Source of the DNA: Paraburkholderia domus
Lineage (GTDB): Bacteria > Pseudomonadota > Gammaproteobacteria > Burkholderiales > Burkholderiaceae
NCBI RefSeq assembly: GCF_905220705.1
Contig: NZ_CAJNAT010000011.1
Coordinates: 1 to 64,000, forward strand
DNA: 64,000 bases
Direction of reading: 5' to 3'
Both the position numbers and the translations under genes were made by a program. Of the stretch, positions 15,896 to 25,223 are shown piece after piece (the stretch's first letter is position 1; each line of letters opens with the position of its first letter). A model generated the notes under the pieces. It made no database searches. It worked only from the letters and a program-made list of their open reading frames with translations, and was not told the origin of the DNA.

Positions 15896-18271
15896 ATGAT
15901 CCGTCCGACGCGTTTGCAAGACTTTCGATTTTCGCTCAGTGCAGTTGCTTTTGCAGCGACTTTGGCATTCTCGGTATCGGCGCAGGCGGTGGAACCCGCA
16001 CTCAATTCTCTTGGACAAGCCGGGGGGCTGGTTATTCCGTACGCCTTTGCATTGCCTGAGGGCGTGGCGGAGGCGCAGTACAACGATTACATTGATCCGC
16101 GGTTTGGAAAGCAGGCGACGGGATCGCAGATCTACTGGGGTGCCTTTGGAATATTGCCCTACGTTGAGGTGTCGGGCGGTCTCGCGAATTATCCGACGGA
16201 TGGCGCAGCGGTATTCACGAATGGAGAGCACACGGTTCTTCGGCATTTGATGGCCGATGTAAAAGTGGAGGTGCCGAATTTCTTCAAATATCAGCCGGCT
16301 ATTGCCTTCGGTATCACTGACGTCGGCGGACGAACGCATTCCTTCCGGTCGACTTATGGCGTCGTATCCCAAGCGTTCGGCCCAGCTACATTGAGCGTTG
16401 GCTACGGACAGGGCGACAGACTCGACGGATTGTTTGGCGGACTGCAGCTGTCGCTTTGGAAGACCGGCTTCTCGCTTCTGGCGGAAGATGACTCCAAGAC
16501 ACCGTATGCCGGTTTGCGCTATCAGTCCCCGCGCATTAGCTGGTTGGCTGACGCCAATCTGATTGGAACGGTGACCCGGTCGTTGCGTTCCACCGATGGC
16601 GTTTCGCCGCGTACGTCCATTTCGATCGCGATCCAGATTCCACTTGGCAGGCGATTCGACGCAGCAAGTTGCGCTAGTGGTCTTTGCAAAGAGCAGCAGG
16701 CCTCTTCTGGCGCTGCCATTGAGGATGCCGCTGACGCAGAGATTATTCGACGTGCCAGCCTCAGACCGGTGAATTTATCTTCGATCGACAACACGGCAGC
16801 GCTTGCTGCAGGGCCGATTGTCTATGTTCCTCCGTTGCAGGCCTATGCATCGGTTTTGGTAAGCGCTGCGTCGACCCCCGCGCCGGAAAAGCAAGTCGAT
16901 ACATTTTCAGGTGCTTTGGATACCGCAGCGCTTGACGGAATTGCTGCGCGGTTGTTTGCGGCTGGACTCGAGCGTGTTCGTGTCGGTATCGCAGGGCGAG
17001 ACCTGATCGTTGAGTACGAAAACCATCGCTATAACCAGAACGAAGCGGACGCGCTTGGCATTGCCCTGGGTGTGGCCAGCATTAACGCGCCGCAAGGAAT
17101 TGAAGAAATCCGGGTTGTAATCAAGAAAGCAAACGAACCGCTGGGTGAGGTGAGCGTCGACCGCGAGGCGTTCGCGCAATTCATTAAGGATGATGCACCT
17201 ACGGCAGCCACCCCATCAGTGACGATGCGTACACGACCTACCTACGATGCGGATTCGGTCGCATGGCACGGCGACGAGCATAAACACGGGCTCACACGCA
17301 TCCAGATCGAACCGATTGCGAGTTATCTCTACGGCACCGAGTACGGTAATTTCGACGTCTCACTGGGAGCCAACATAGAGGGATTCGTGCCCCTGTGGCG
17401 TGGGGCGGAGCTTTACGCAAGTTATATCGCGCCGCTGTACAACACGAAGAACATGGACAACGGTCGCGTCTTTAGCGGCTACCGTTTGCGTGGCGGCCTG
17501 TCGACTGTCGCTTTGGGGCAAAGCTTCTGGATTACCCCGCAGATATTCAACGTCGCCGCGGTTGGAAAGTTCGATTTCGACTACGTTGGCGTTCAGAACG
17601 AGACGACATTGTTTGTCCCCGGCCGACCCGACCTTGTTCGATTGCGGCTTGCCTATCTGCATCACGAGCCCGGTCACGACACGTTGCCCAGCGAAAAGAA
17701 CGCGATGCTTACTTATAGATGGGTACAGCCCGCGTGGAAACTATGGGTTGAAGCAGGCGTGGCGCGGTACGTTGCCGGTGACAAAGGCCCGTTGATCACC
17801 TTCACGCGGTGGTTCGACGATGTGGCCGTCAGCGTACATGGTGAACACAGCGGTCAAGGCAGCTTCGTGGGCGCATCGGTCAGCTTCCCGCTGACACTGC
17901 GTCAGGGCATGAAGCCGGGAATTACTCAGGTGTATGGATCCGAGCAGTTTGCGCTTGATTTCCAGTCGCGCGTCGGCACCACAAATTACTTGTCCGGGAA
18001 TGCGGCCGAGAACATGAGCTTTCCGTACAGCACACAACAATTCTTGCTGAATCAAGGGCGCTTCAGTGGCGAGTATTTCTCCAGTCAGCTTTATCGGATG
18101 CGAGATGCCTATCTTCGCTACGCCAGTCCCGATGATCAGACGCGAACACCTGCCTCTCACAACGATACGCCTCGCTCAACACATGGTGGGGCGCCCACGC
18201 ATGACAGATATGAAAGCGGTTTGCCGGCTATAGGCGAGATGCAGATGTCATCGCCTGTTAATCGTGATTGA
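15896..18271 (+). CDS. yjbH: YjbH-like exopolysaccharide outer-membrane protein
   Basis: 791 residues with a signal peptide ending near AQA-VE. The start of the mature protein (LNSLGQAGGLVIPYAFALPEG) and the large beta-rich body match YjbH (DUF940) proteins, predicted outer-membrane barrels of exopolysaccharide operons. The carboxy-terminal ~350 residues form a second beta-rich part. First gene of the locus, with a lipoprotein gene 20 bp downstream, as yjbH commonly pairs with a yjbF-like lipoprotein. The sigma-54 promoter 490 bp upstream is the evident control point. Confidence 0.85.
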   Translation: MIRPTRLQDFRFSLSAVAFAATLAFSVSAQAVEPALNSLGQAGGLVIPYAFALPEGVAEAQYNDYIDPRFGKQATGSQIYWGAFGILPYVEVSGGLANYPTDGAAVFTNGEHTVLRHLMADVKVEVPNFFKYQPAIAFGITDVGGRTHSFRSTYGVVSQAFGPATLSVGYGQGDRLDGLFGGLQLSLWKTGFSLLAEDDSKTPYAGLRYQSPRISWLADANLIGTVTRSLRSTDGVSPRTSISIAIQIPLGRRFDAASCASGLCKEQQASSGAAIEDAADAEIIRRASLRPVNLSSIDNTAALAAGPIVYVPPLQAYASVLVSAASTPAPEKQVDTFSGALDTAALDGIAARLFAAGLERVRVGIAGRDLIVEYENHRYNQNEADALGIALGVASINAPQGIEEIRVVIKKANEPLGEVSVDREAFAQFIKDDAPTAATPSVTMRTRPTYDADSVAWHGDEHKHGLTRIQIEPIASYLYGTEYGNFDVSLGANIEGFVPLWRGAELYASYIAPLYNTKNMDNGRVFSGYRLRGGLSTVALGQSFWITPQIFNVAAVGKFDFDYVGVQNETTLFVPGRPDLVRLRLAYLHHEPGHDTLPSEKNAMLTYRWVQPAWKLWVEAGVARYVAGDKGPLITFTRWFDDVAVSVHGEHSGQGSFVGASVSFPLTLRQGMKPGITQVYGSEQFALDFQSRVGTTNYLSGNAAENMSFPYSTQQFLLNQGRFSGEYFSSQLYRMRDAYLRYASPDDQTRTPASHNDTPRSTHGGAPTHDRYESGLPAIGEMQMSSPVNRD

Positions 18272-18291
18272 CTTCCCTTTGGAGAGACGAG

Positions 18292-19020
18292 ATGAAGCTT
18301 TTTAACGCGCCTAAGCTGCGTGCGCTGCAGTTTGGATCAATTGTCCTATCGGCGACCCTCGTGGCCGCATGTGGTGGCGGAGGGAACTCTGCGAACGGTT
18401 CGATCAGTGGCACGGCCGCCGTGGGTGCTGCGTTGGCTAACGCTAGCATCCAATTGGCCTGCAAGAACGGAACGGGCAGCGCCAGTGCGAACGCAAATGG
18501 TGCTTATTCGGCGACATTCCAGTTCGACGGCCCGTGTGCAATCACTGCTTCGAGTGGCGCAATAACGATCCACTCGCTTGCCTCGGGGTCGGGCACGTTC
18601 AATGTCACGCCGCTGACGCAGCTCCTCCTCAGCTACCTTGCTGGCCAACTTGGAACGACTGTCGACGGATTACTGTCCGGCATCACCACTAATGCTTCGT
18701 ACCAGTCGGCGTTGGCCAACCCAACAGTGATTGCGAACGCAGAAGCAGGCGTTGCACAGCTTCTGAAGACAAAATACGGCATCACGCTTTCGTCATCGTC
18801 GTTCCTCACCGTTTCCTTTGCGCCGGGCCAACCGGGTGCGGACGCAGACCTCGATACGTTGCTGGCCGCCGGGGCGATAACTAGCGATGGTCAGCCGGCT
18901 GCATCTCTCGCTGCGGCCGCGGTGACGGCAGGGGCGGCCTCACCGATTTCTAGCGGAAGCAATGCCGGCGCAACTGGTGGTACGGGCGGCACGGGTGGCA
19001 CTGGCACGACAACCAAATAG
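18292..19020 (+). CDS. Secreted lipoprotein, partner of YjbH
   Basis: 242 residues from ATG at 18292, preceded by GGAGAG. A clear lipobox (LVAAC) puts the lipidated Cys at about residue 27. It is Gly/Ser/Ala/Thr-rich with low-complexity GGTGGTGGTGTTTK at the end. No enzymatic domain seen. It probably works at the outer membrane with the upstream barrel protein. Confidence 0.7.
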   Translation: MKLFNAPKLRALQFGSIVLSATLVAACGGGGNSANGSISGTAAVGAALANASIQLACKNGTGSASANANGAYSATFQFDGPCAITASSGAITIHSLASGSGTFNVTPLTQLLLSYLAGQLGTTVDGLLSGITTNASYQSALANPTVIANAEAGVAQLLKTKYGITLSSSSFLTVSFAPGQPGADADLDTLLAAGAITSDGQPAASLAAAAVTAGAASPISSGSNAGATGGTGGTGGTGTTTK

Positions 19021-19181
19021 CACTGGAGACGTGTGCGGATTGGCATCGATCAGTTAAAGAGTGATCGTCCGTCGACGGCGGTAGTGTGAGAAGTGGGAAG
19101 TCGCCACGGAAATTGGTTGCAGATACAACTACCAAGCACTGCCGGCATCGAATGCCATTCAACTGTATCCCGGGTCGTGAT

Positions 19182-19205
19182 GTTACGGCGCGCCGTTACG
19201 TTACG
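19182..19205. promoter_or_regulatory. GTTACG repeat cluster, likely activator site for the main EPS unit
   Basis: GTTACG, a 12-bp palindrome (ACGGCGCGCCGT) and two further GTTACG-type half-sites lie within 24 bp, flanked by CCCGGGTC and GACCCGGG arms. The centre is about 130 bp upstream of the sigma-54 promoter at 19321, matching the arrangement at 15223. I see no gene in 19021-19735. Confidence 0.55.
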
Positions 19206-19320
19206 AGACCCGGGAACCCAGTGTTCCGCGCACTGCAGATTGTTCCACATGCACCTGTAACGCCATGAGGGGCGCGGCCCCCAGCCTGAATAGCGAAGTT
19301 TTTGAAGGGCCGTCGAAAGT

Positions 19321-19336
19321 TGGCACATTTGCTGCT
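19321..19336 (+). promoter_or_regulatory. Sigma-54 promoter of the main exopolysaccharide operon
   Basis: TGGCACATTTGCTGCT matches the -24/-12 consensus (TGGCAC, then TGC) with GG-N10-GC spacing. The bases after it (TTTAG) resemble those after the promoter at 15377. The leader to the first gene (19736) would be about 390 nt. Confidence 0.7.
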
Positions 19337-19735
19337 TTAGTAGTAGCGCTGCGCCAAAGACGCAGACTAAAGATAACGGGGAAAGCAAATGAGTGTCTCT
19401 TTCAAAAGCTCGATCTGGCTCGGGGTGGGCCAGTCCTCCTGGAGCACGCGCCAGAGGAAAATCACCGAGCACGGCGATGCACTTCAGAACGGTGAGCGAC
19501 GGATTTCTGTATTCGACCGTAAAGAAGAACCGCGACGCCGTCTGCCACCTGCTCCTTAGCCAATCAGCTTAGTCGCCGAGCGCGTCCCTTCCGGAATCAG
19601 TGAGACCAGTTTTTTGAAACGCTGATTCGAAAGAATGAAGGATTACTAAAAATTGAGAGTCCGATTGCTTGACCGAACGGATTATTCCGGCACGGACAGA
19701 TTGCGATCGGAAGCGGACAGGACACAGCCTAAAGC

Positions 19736-21151
19736 ATGAACGCTACTCTTCTTGCACATGAAAGGCAGGGGCGCGCGGGATTTCAAGGATTGCTCGCACG
19801 CGTCCTCGATATTTCGTTGATCGTCGGTGGTGCGATCACCGCGTCGCAGATCCGTTTCGAGGATCTGACGGTAAGACATGTTGACACGGCCTTTATCGCA
19901 TTTGCCGCCGCCTTCGCATTGGCGCTATTTCCGGTGTTTGGCGTCTATCAATCGTGGCGAGGCCGCTCTGTGCTTCGCTTGACTGGACAGATATGTCTCG
20001 CATGGCTGGTCACGCAGGGGTGCGGACTCGTTTTGATGTTCTCACTGCATAGGACTGACTTCATATCGCGGCTTTGGTTCGTGTATTGGACCGCCACGAC
20101 AGGCGCCGCACTGATTGTCTGCCGATCTGTTACCTATGCGTTTCTCCGCCGTGTGCGCAACGCTGGCATGAACCTACGCAGAGTCGCAGTTGTGGGCCAC
20201 GGTTCCCATTGTCAGCAGGTCGTTGGCAACATTCAGGCGTCTCCTGCCAGTGGTTTCCGGGTATCAGCTGCATTCGATGTGTGCCCGAGCGCCAACCGCC
20301 CTCATGTGGAAGCGCCGTTGTTCGATGATCTCTCTGACTTTGCGAATTTTGTTCGAGCGGAAGGACTGCAGGAAATCTGGCTTGCGCTGCCACTTTCCGA
20401 GGAAAGCATGATTCTGCGCTGCATGGCCGAATTCCGTGACGACCTAGTGAATATCCGCTTCCTTCCGGACGTAAGCAGCCTGGCACTTTTCGATAGCGGC
20501 ATCATCGATCTCATCGGCGTGCCGGCCATCAATCTGGTTGCGTCTCCGTTGTCTTCGCATGCGCTATTGAAGAAAGAAATATTCGATCGTGCATTCGCGG
20601 TCGCCGCGTTGTTCTGTCTGGCTCCGTTGATGTTCGCGGTAGCGATCGCGGTGAAGTTGTCGTCGCCCGGTCCCGTTCTTTTCGCGCAACGGAGAAAGGG
20701 CGCGGACGGACAGGTATTCAAGATCTATAAGTTTCGGACGATGCGACTGCATGCCTCAGAGCCTGGCGTCGTCAAGCAAGCCTCGCGCAACGACACGCGA
20801 ATCACGAGAGTGGGTTCGTTTTTACGGCGCACGAGTCTCGACGAGTTGCCGCAATTTCTGAATGTTCTACGGGGTGAAATGTCCGTGGTTGGCCCGCGGC
20901 CCCACGCGATCGAACACGACGAGCTTTATCGGACGGTTGTGAACGGCTATATCCACCGCTACCGGATCAAACCCGGGATCACGGGGTGGGCCCAGGTGAA
21001 CGGCTTCCGCGGAGAGACTGATCGGATTGAAAAGATGCAGAAACGTGTCGAGCATGACCTGTACTACTTGCGGAACTGGTCTTTCGGTTTGGACATGAAA
21101 ATTGTTTTGGCGACTATCACGCACGGATTTACGCATCACAACGCGTATTGA
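19736..21151 (+). CDS. wcaJ: Undecaprenyl-phosphate sugar phosphotransferase (WcaJ type)
   Basis: Starts repeat-unit assembly by moving a sugar 1-phosphate, usually glucose, onto undecaprenyl phosphate at the inner membrane. 471 residues: four amino-terminal helices, a CoA-binding-like middle (VAVVGHG near residue 155), one more helix (about 285-305) and the bacterial sugar-transferase domain with KIYKFRTM, RxTSLDELPQ and GPRPHAIEHD. Length is normal. First gene of the 19.7-35.4 kb operon. Confidence 0.9.
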   Translation: MNATLLAHERQGRAGFQGLLARVLDISLIVGGAITASQIRFEDLTVRHVDTAFIAFAAAFALALFPVFGVYQSWRGRSVLRLTGQICLAWLVTQGCGLVLMFSLHRTDFISRLWFVYWTATTGAALIVCRSVTYAFLRRVRNAGMNLRRVAVVGHGSHCQQVVGNIQASPASGFRVSAAFDVCPSANRPHVEAPLFDDLSDFANFVRAEGLQEIWLALPLSEESMILRCMAEFRDDLVNIRFLPDVSSLALFDSGIIDLIGVPAINLVASPLSSHALLKKEIFDRAFAVAALFCLAPLMFAVAIAVKLSSPGPVLFAQRRKGADGQVFKIYKFRTMRLHASEPGVVKQASRNDTRITRVGSFLRRTSLDELPQFLNVLRGEMSVVGPRPHAIEHDELYRTVVNGYIHRYRIKPGITGWAQVNGFRGETDRIEKMQKRVEHDLYYLRNWSFGLDMKIVLATITHGFTHHNAY

Positions 21152-21284
21152 CGCACGCGGGACAGGTTTGGCGGTGCAGATAACTATAAAAATGGCCAGC
21201 GCGTCTCGCTAACGATATCAACGCCAGCACGGGTGATGATATTCGGCGTACGTAAAAAATTGAAGATATACGAGGGTTGATCTT

Positions 21285-22457
21285 ATGGGGCATTCATACA
21301 AATTCTTCGAAGCTGGTACGCGGCATCAATGTCGTCGTGGAGCTCGCATGATTTTTTGCGTGGCACTTAGCTTTGGAATCGCGGCATGCGCCGTCGCACC
21401 CGGCATGCGGATGCCTGCATCGGCCACTCTGCCGACCGGAAGTTCTGATGCTCAGGGACAGCAAGCAGATTTGCAGATTCCGATCATTGACATTAATACG
21501 GCATTGATCAGGAAGCTGCACGACAACGCGGATCAGACGAGCGTGGATCAGACGCGAGAACTATCTGGCCAGCCTGGGCCGTACACGCTCGGACCCGGCG
21601 ATGTATTGCAGATTACCGTCTGGGACCATCCGGAATTAGCGGCCGCGTTGGGCGCGCAGAATCAGGGCAACGCCCGGCCGTACGATCCAGCACAGGGCTT
21701 TGTGGTCGACAACAGCGGAAACATCCAGTTTCCGTATGCCGGCTCGATACATGTAACTGGTCTTCGCGTCGAACAGGCTCAACAAGCGGTATACGTCGAA
21801 CTATCGAAGATCTTCATTAAGCCGCAACTCACTGTTCGGGTCGCATCCTTTCGCGCCAAGCAGATCTATGTGGATGGTGAAGTTCACACACCGGGCGCTG
21901 TGCCGGTCAACGATATTCCGCTAACACTCTACGAAGCGATTAACCGCGCCGGAGGTTTCAGCACGACCGCTGACCAAAGCCGGATGATTCTGGTGCGCAA
22001 TGGTGTGTCATACCGCCTAAACCTCTCGAGGATGCTTGAGAGCGATCAGAACCCTTCGAACATTCTCCTCAAAAGCGGCGACCTGCTAAGGGTTGTGTCC
22101 CGCGACGACAACGGCGTCTATGTCATGGGCGAGGTCAATAGACCCGTTACCGCAGTTCCGATGAAGAGCGGCAAGCTGACATTGAGCGACGCCCTTTCTC
22201 AGGCCGGTAGTTTGAATACCGCTAGCGCGGACGCCGCGCAGTTATATGTGATACGTGGATCGCTCAACTCGCAGCCGGAGGTTTTTCATCTGGATGCGCA
22301 TTCACCCGTATCGATGATCCTGGCGAATCAATTCGAACTGCAACCCAAAGATGTGGTGTATGTCGACGGCAACGGCCTCGTGCGCTTTAGTCGCGTGCTG
22401 AGTTTGCTTCTGCCTGCCATCAATGCTGGTCTAACCACTGCGATTGTGACGAAATGA
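21285..22457 (+). CDS. Wza-like polysaccharide export lipoprotein
   Basis: Forms the outer-membrane export channel. 390 residues with a lipobox (FGIAAC) after a longer than usual basic amino end. The polysaccharide-export domain is visible at YTLGPGDVLQITVWDHPELA, followed by SLBB-type repeats (IYVDGEVHTPGAVPV, VYVMGEVNRPVTAVPM). It overlaps the phosphatase gene by 4 bp. Confidence 0.9.
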   Translation: MGHSYKFFEAGTRHQCRRGARMIFCVALSFGIAACAVAPGMRMPASATLPTGSSDAQGQQADLQIPIIDINTALIRKLHDNADQTSVDQTRELSGQPGPYTLGPGDVLQITVWDHPELAAALGAQNQGNARPYDPAQGFVVDNSGNIQFPYAGSIHVTGLRVEQAQQAVYVELSKIFIKPQLTVRVASFRAKQIYVDGEVHTPGAVPVNDIPLTLYEAINRAGGFSTTADQSRMILVRNGVSYRLNLSRMLESDQNPSNILLKSGDLLRVVSRDDNGVYVMGEVNRPVTAVPMKSGKLTLSDALSQAGSLNTASADAAQLYVIRGSLNSQPEVFHLDAHSPVSMILANQFELQPKDVVYVDGNGLVRFSRVLSLLLPAINAGLTTAIVTK

Positions 22458-22906
22458 TCGATACCGTACTCATAGTCTGCGAAGGAAACCTTTGTCGTAG
22501 TCCGATCGCGCAGGGGCTACTGCAGAGGGAATTGACTGACGTTGTGATCCGGTCGGCGGGTCTCTCGGCAACGAAGGGCGCGTCGATCGACCCGATCGCT
22601 TTAGAGCTGCTGGCTCTTAAAGGGATAGACATGTCCGAACAGCGTGCAAGGCGAATCGATGAGCGTATGTGTAGTACCGCAGATTTGATTCTGGTTATGG
22701 AGCTTGCTCAAAAGCAGGCGATCGAGCGGTTCTATCCAATTGCACGCGGTCGGGTTTATCGGATGGCTGAGGCTGAACGGATGGATGTTCCGGATCCGTA
22801 TGGGCGACAGAGACGCGTCTACGAACAAGCGATCACGCTGATCGAACGGGGCGTTGGTGACTGGACCCAGCGGATCGTAGATCTCTCGCGTAGTCGCCGC
22901 TCCTGA
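22454..22906 (+). CDS. Wzb-like low-molecular-weight protein-tyrosine phosphatase
   Basis: 150 residues. The P-loop CEGNLCRS (C-x5-R-S) is at residues 9-16 and the catalytic-acid motif DPYG at about 113-116. It dephosphorylates the tyrosine kinase encoded next and thereby sets chain export. ATGA overlap with the upstream gene shows coupling. Confidence 0.9.
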   Translation: MIDTVLIVCEGNLCRSPIAQGLLQRELTDVVIRSAGLSATKGASIDPIALELLALKGIDMSEQRARRIDERMCSTADLILVMELAQKQAIERFYPIARGRVYRMAEAERMDVPDPYGRQRRVYEQAITLIERGVGDWTQRIVDLSRSRRS

Positions 22907-22944
22907 TTGCGTGGGAACGAGTCGATGAGCGCCGGAAAACTGAA

Positions 22945-25203
22945 GTGAATATGAGTTCTCAAAAAATGAAAAATCAATTTTCGCGTGACGAGGATGAGAT
23001 CGACGTTCGTGGTTTTCTAGATCTCTTTATAAAGAACGCAAAGCTTATCGTGGCGATCACGCTAACGTTCGGACTGGGCGGCCTACTGTACGCCATATTG
23101 GCGACACCGATCTATCGTGGCGACATTACAGTTCAGGTTGAGGATAACTCAGACCTCGCCGGGGCAGCTGCGGGAAATCTGATGAGCGGCCTGAGTTCGT
23201 TGTTCGACATCAAGTCGACGGACGACGGTGAAATGCAGATCCTGGACTCGCGACTTGTGACGGCAAGTATGGTCGACGATCTGAGACTATACATTGAGGC
23301 GAAGCCGAAGTACGTCCCCGTGCTGGGCGCCTATATCGCGCGTCACAGTCATTCGCTGTCGAATCCGGGAATATTTGGGTTTGGTGGCTATGCTTGGGGA
23401 ACCGAAAGTATCACCGTCCCGCGATTCGACGTGCCAAAAGAGTTTGAAGATGACCGTTTCACCGTTGTCCAACTGGGCGCAAACCGCTATAGGTTCTCTG
23501 GTAATGATCTCGACGCGGATGAAATTGGGACAATCGGCGTACCTTTGATAGTAAAGACGAAGTTTGGTGAGATCACCTTGCTCGTGTCTGAGTTGCGCGG
23601 TCTCGCAAATTCGACTTTCGAAATTAAACGTCATTCGAGACTTCAGGTATTAGACGACGTGAGGAAGGATCTGACGATTGCGGAAATGGGAAAAGATCAG
23701 TCTGGAATTATCGGAGTGACCTATGACAACTCGGATCCTGTACTTGCCGCAGCCGTGCTGAATAGAATTGCTGAGAACTACGTTACCCAGAACGCGGAAC
23801 GGAAGGCGGCGACTGCGGAGAAGTCACTTTCGTTTCTAAAAGGACAGTTGCCGGACGTAGAGTTCACCTTGCGTGCAGCAGAAGACAGACTTAACAATTA
23901 TCAGAATCGACACAAGATGGTTGACCTGAGTGAGCAAGCCAAGGCCGTCCTGGGCCAGTCGGTAGATGCTCAATCATCTCTGTTTCAATTGCAACAGAAG
24001 CGACAGGAGTTAGCTACGCTGTACAGCCCGCAATATCCGATGGTTGTAGCGTTGGACCGGCAAATCGCTGCGGCGAAGGAGAACATTGAGACATTCAACT
24101 TGTCGATTCAACGACTTCCGGATGCTCAGCAAAACCTGGTTCGCCTTAACAGGGATGTCACGGTCGAGACCGGTCTTTACGTCAGCTTGCTTAACAGCAT
24201 GCAGCAATTGCGGCTGGCGACCGCTAGCAAGATCGGAAATGTCCGTGTCATCGACCACGCGGTCATTGCTGATAAGCAGGTTAAACCGAAAAGGCTACTG
24301 GTCGTTGCCTTGGTGACGCTTGTCGGGTTGCTGGCGGGCATCGGCACGGCATTCGCGCGCGCGGCACTGTTTGGTGGACTGACAGACCCAATGGATATTG
24401 AACGCGAGGCGTCGCTGGATGTCATTGCGACAATCCCGCTTAGCGATGCACAACGACCGTTGACGATACTCAGCGAGCGTGGCGATCGTCATGTGCCATC
24501 CATACTTGCACTTGCACGTCCTCAGGAGCCGGCGGTCGAAGCACTACGGAGTCTGTGCACGGCGCTTCAATTTGCACTTCTCGAGCGCCGCGAAAACAAC
24601 ATAGTTTTGATGACCGGGCCGTCGGTCGGTATCGGCAAATCCTTCATCTCCGCTAATGTCGCGACGTTGTTAGGAATGTCGAAAAAGAGGGTGCTGCTCG
24701 TCGACGTAGATTTGCGTCGCGGGCGCCTTGCGGCGGACTTCGGGGTGCCTGGACGGAAAGGCTTGAGCAACGTTCTTCGAGACGGCGTGCCACTCGATCA
24801 AACAATCATTACCGGTCTTTCGCCGAACGTCGATTTTTTGCCTAATGGCCCCCTTTCCGCGCAACCCGTCGAGTTGCTATCTGGCGCCAGTCTTGCGACT
24901 ATCCTGGCAGAAGTTTCACAACGTTACGACGTTGTGCTGCTGGATGCGCCACCTGTGTTGCCGGTAACGGACGCAACAATCTTTGCCAGATTTGCAGGGA
25001 TCGTGCTACTTGCTGCACGTTCGGGCATAACAAGCAACGGCGAAATTCTGGAGTCGGTCAAGCGAATCGAGCGAGTGGGGGCAACAGTAACGGGTGTTGT
25101 GTTCAACGGATTCAAGCCTAGCTTACGTTCTGCCCAATACGGTGACTACGGCGGCTATGCATATCGTAGCACCGCGCAAGAAGTAGGTTCCGAGGCCAAT
25201 TGA
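22945..25203 (+). CDS. Wzc-like chain-length/tyrosine autokinase
   Basis: 752 residues (GTG at 22945; ATG at 22951 is an alternative start). Wzz-type domain with helices near residues 33-53 and about 450-470, long coiled coils between them, then a cytoplasmic BY-kinase: Walker A (TGPSVGIGKS), Walker A' (LLVDVDLRRG), Walker B (VVLLDAPPV) and a tail Tyr cluster (YGDYGGYAY). It controls polymerisation and export with the Wza-like and Wzb-like proteins. Confidence 0.9.
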   Translation: MNMSSQKMKNQFSRDEDEIDVRGFLDLFIKNAKLIVAITLTFGLGGLLYAILATPIYRGDITVQVEDNSDLAGAAAGNLMSGLSSLFDIKSTDDGEMQILDSRLVTASMVDDLRLYIEAKPKYVPVLGAYIARHSHSLSNPGIFGFGGYAWGTESITVPRFDVPKEFEDDRFTVVQLGANRYRFSGNDLDADEIGTIGVPLIVKTKFGEITLLVSELRGLANSTFEIKRHSRLQVLDDVRKDLTIAEMGKDQSGIIGVTYDNSDPVLAAAVLNRIAENYVTQNAERKAATAEKSLSFLKGQLPDVEFTLRAAEDRLNNYQNRHKMVDLSEQAKAVLGQSVDAQSSLFQLQQKRQELATLYSPQYPMVVALDRQIAAAKENIETFNLSIQRLPDAQQNLVRLNRDVTVETGLYVSLLNSMQQLRLATASKIGNVRVIDHAVIADKQVKPKRLLVVALVTLVGLLAGIGTAFARAALFGGLTDPMDIEREASLDVIATIPLSDAQRPLTILSERGDRHVPSILALARPQEPAVEALRSLCTALQFALLERRENNIVLMTGPSVGIGKSFISANVATLLGMSKKRVLLVDVDLRRGRLAADFGVPGRKGLSNVLRDGVPLDQTIITGLSPNVDFLPNGPLSAQPVELLSGASLATILAEVSQRYDVVLLDAPPVLPVTDATIFARFAGIVLLAARSGITSNGEILESVKRIERVGATVTGVVFNGFKPSLRSAQYGDYGGYAYRSTAQEVGSEAN

Positions 25204-25223
25204 CAGAACATTCGGAGCCGCTA

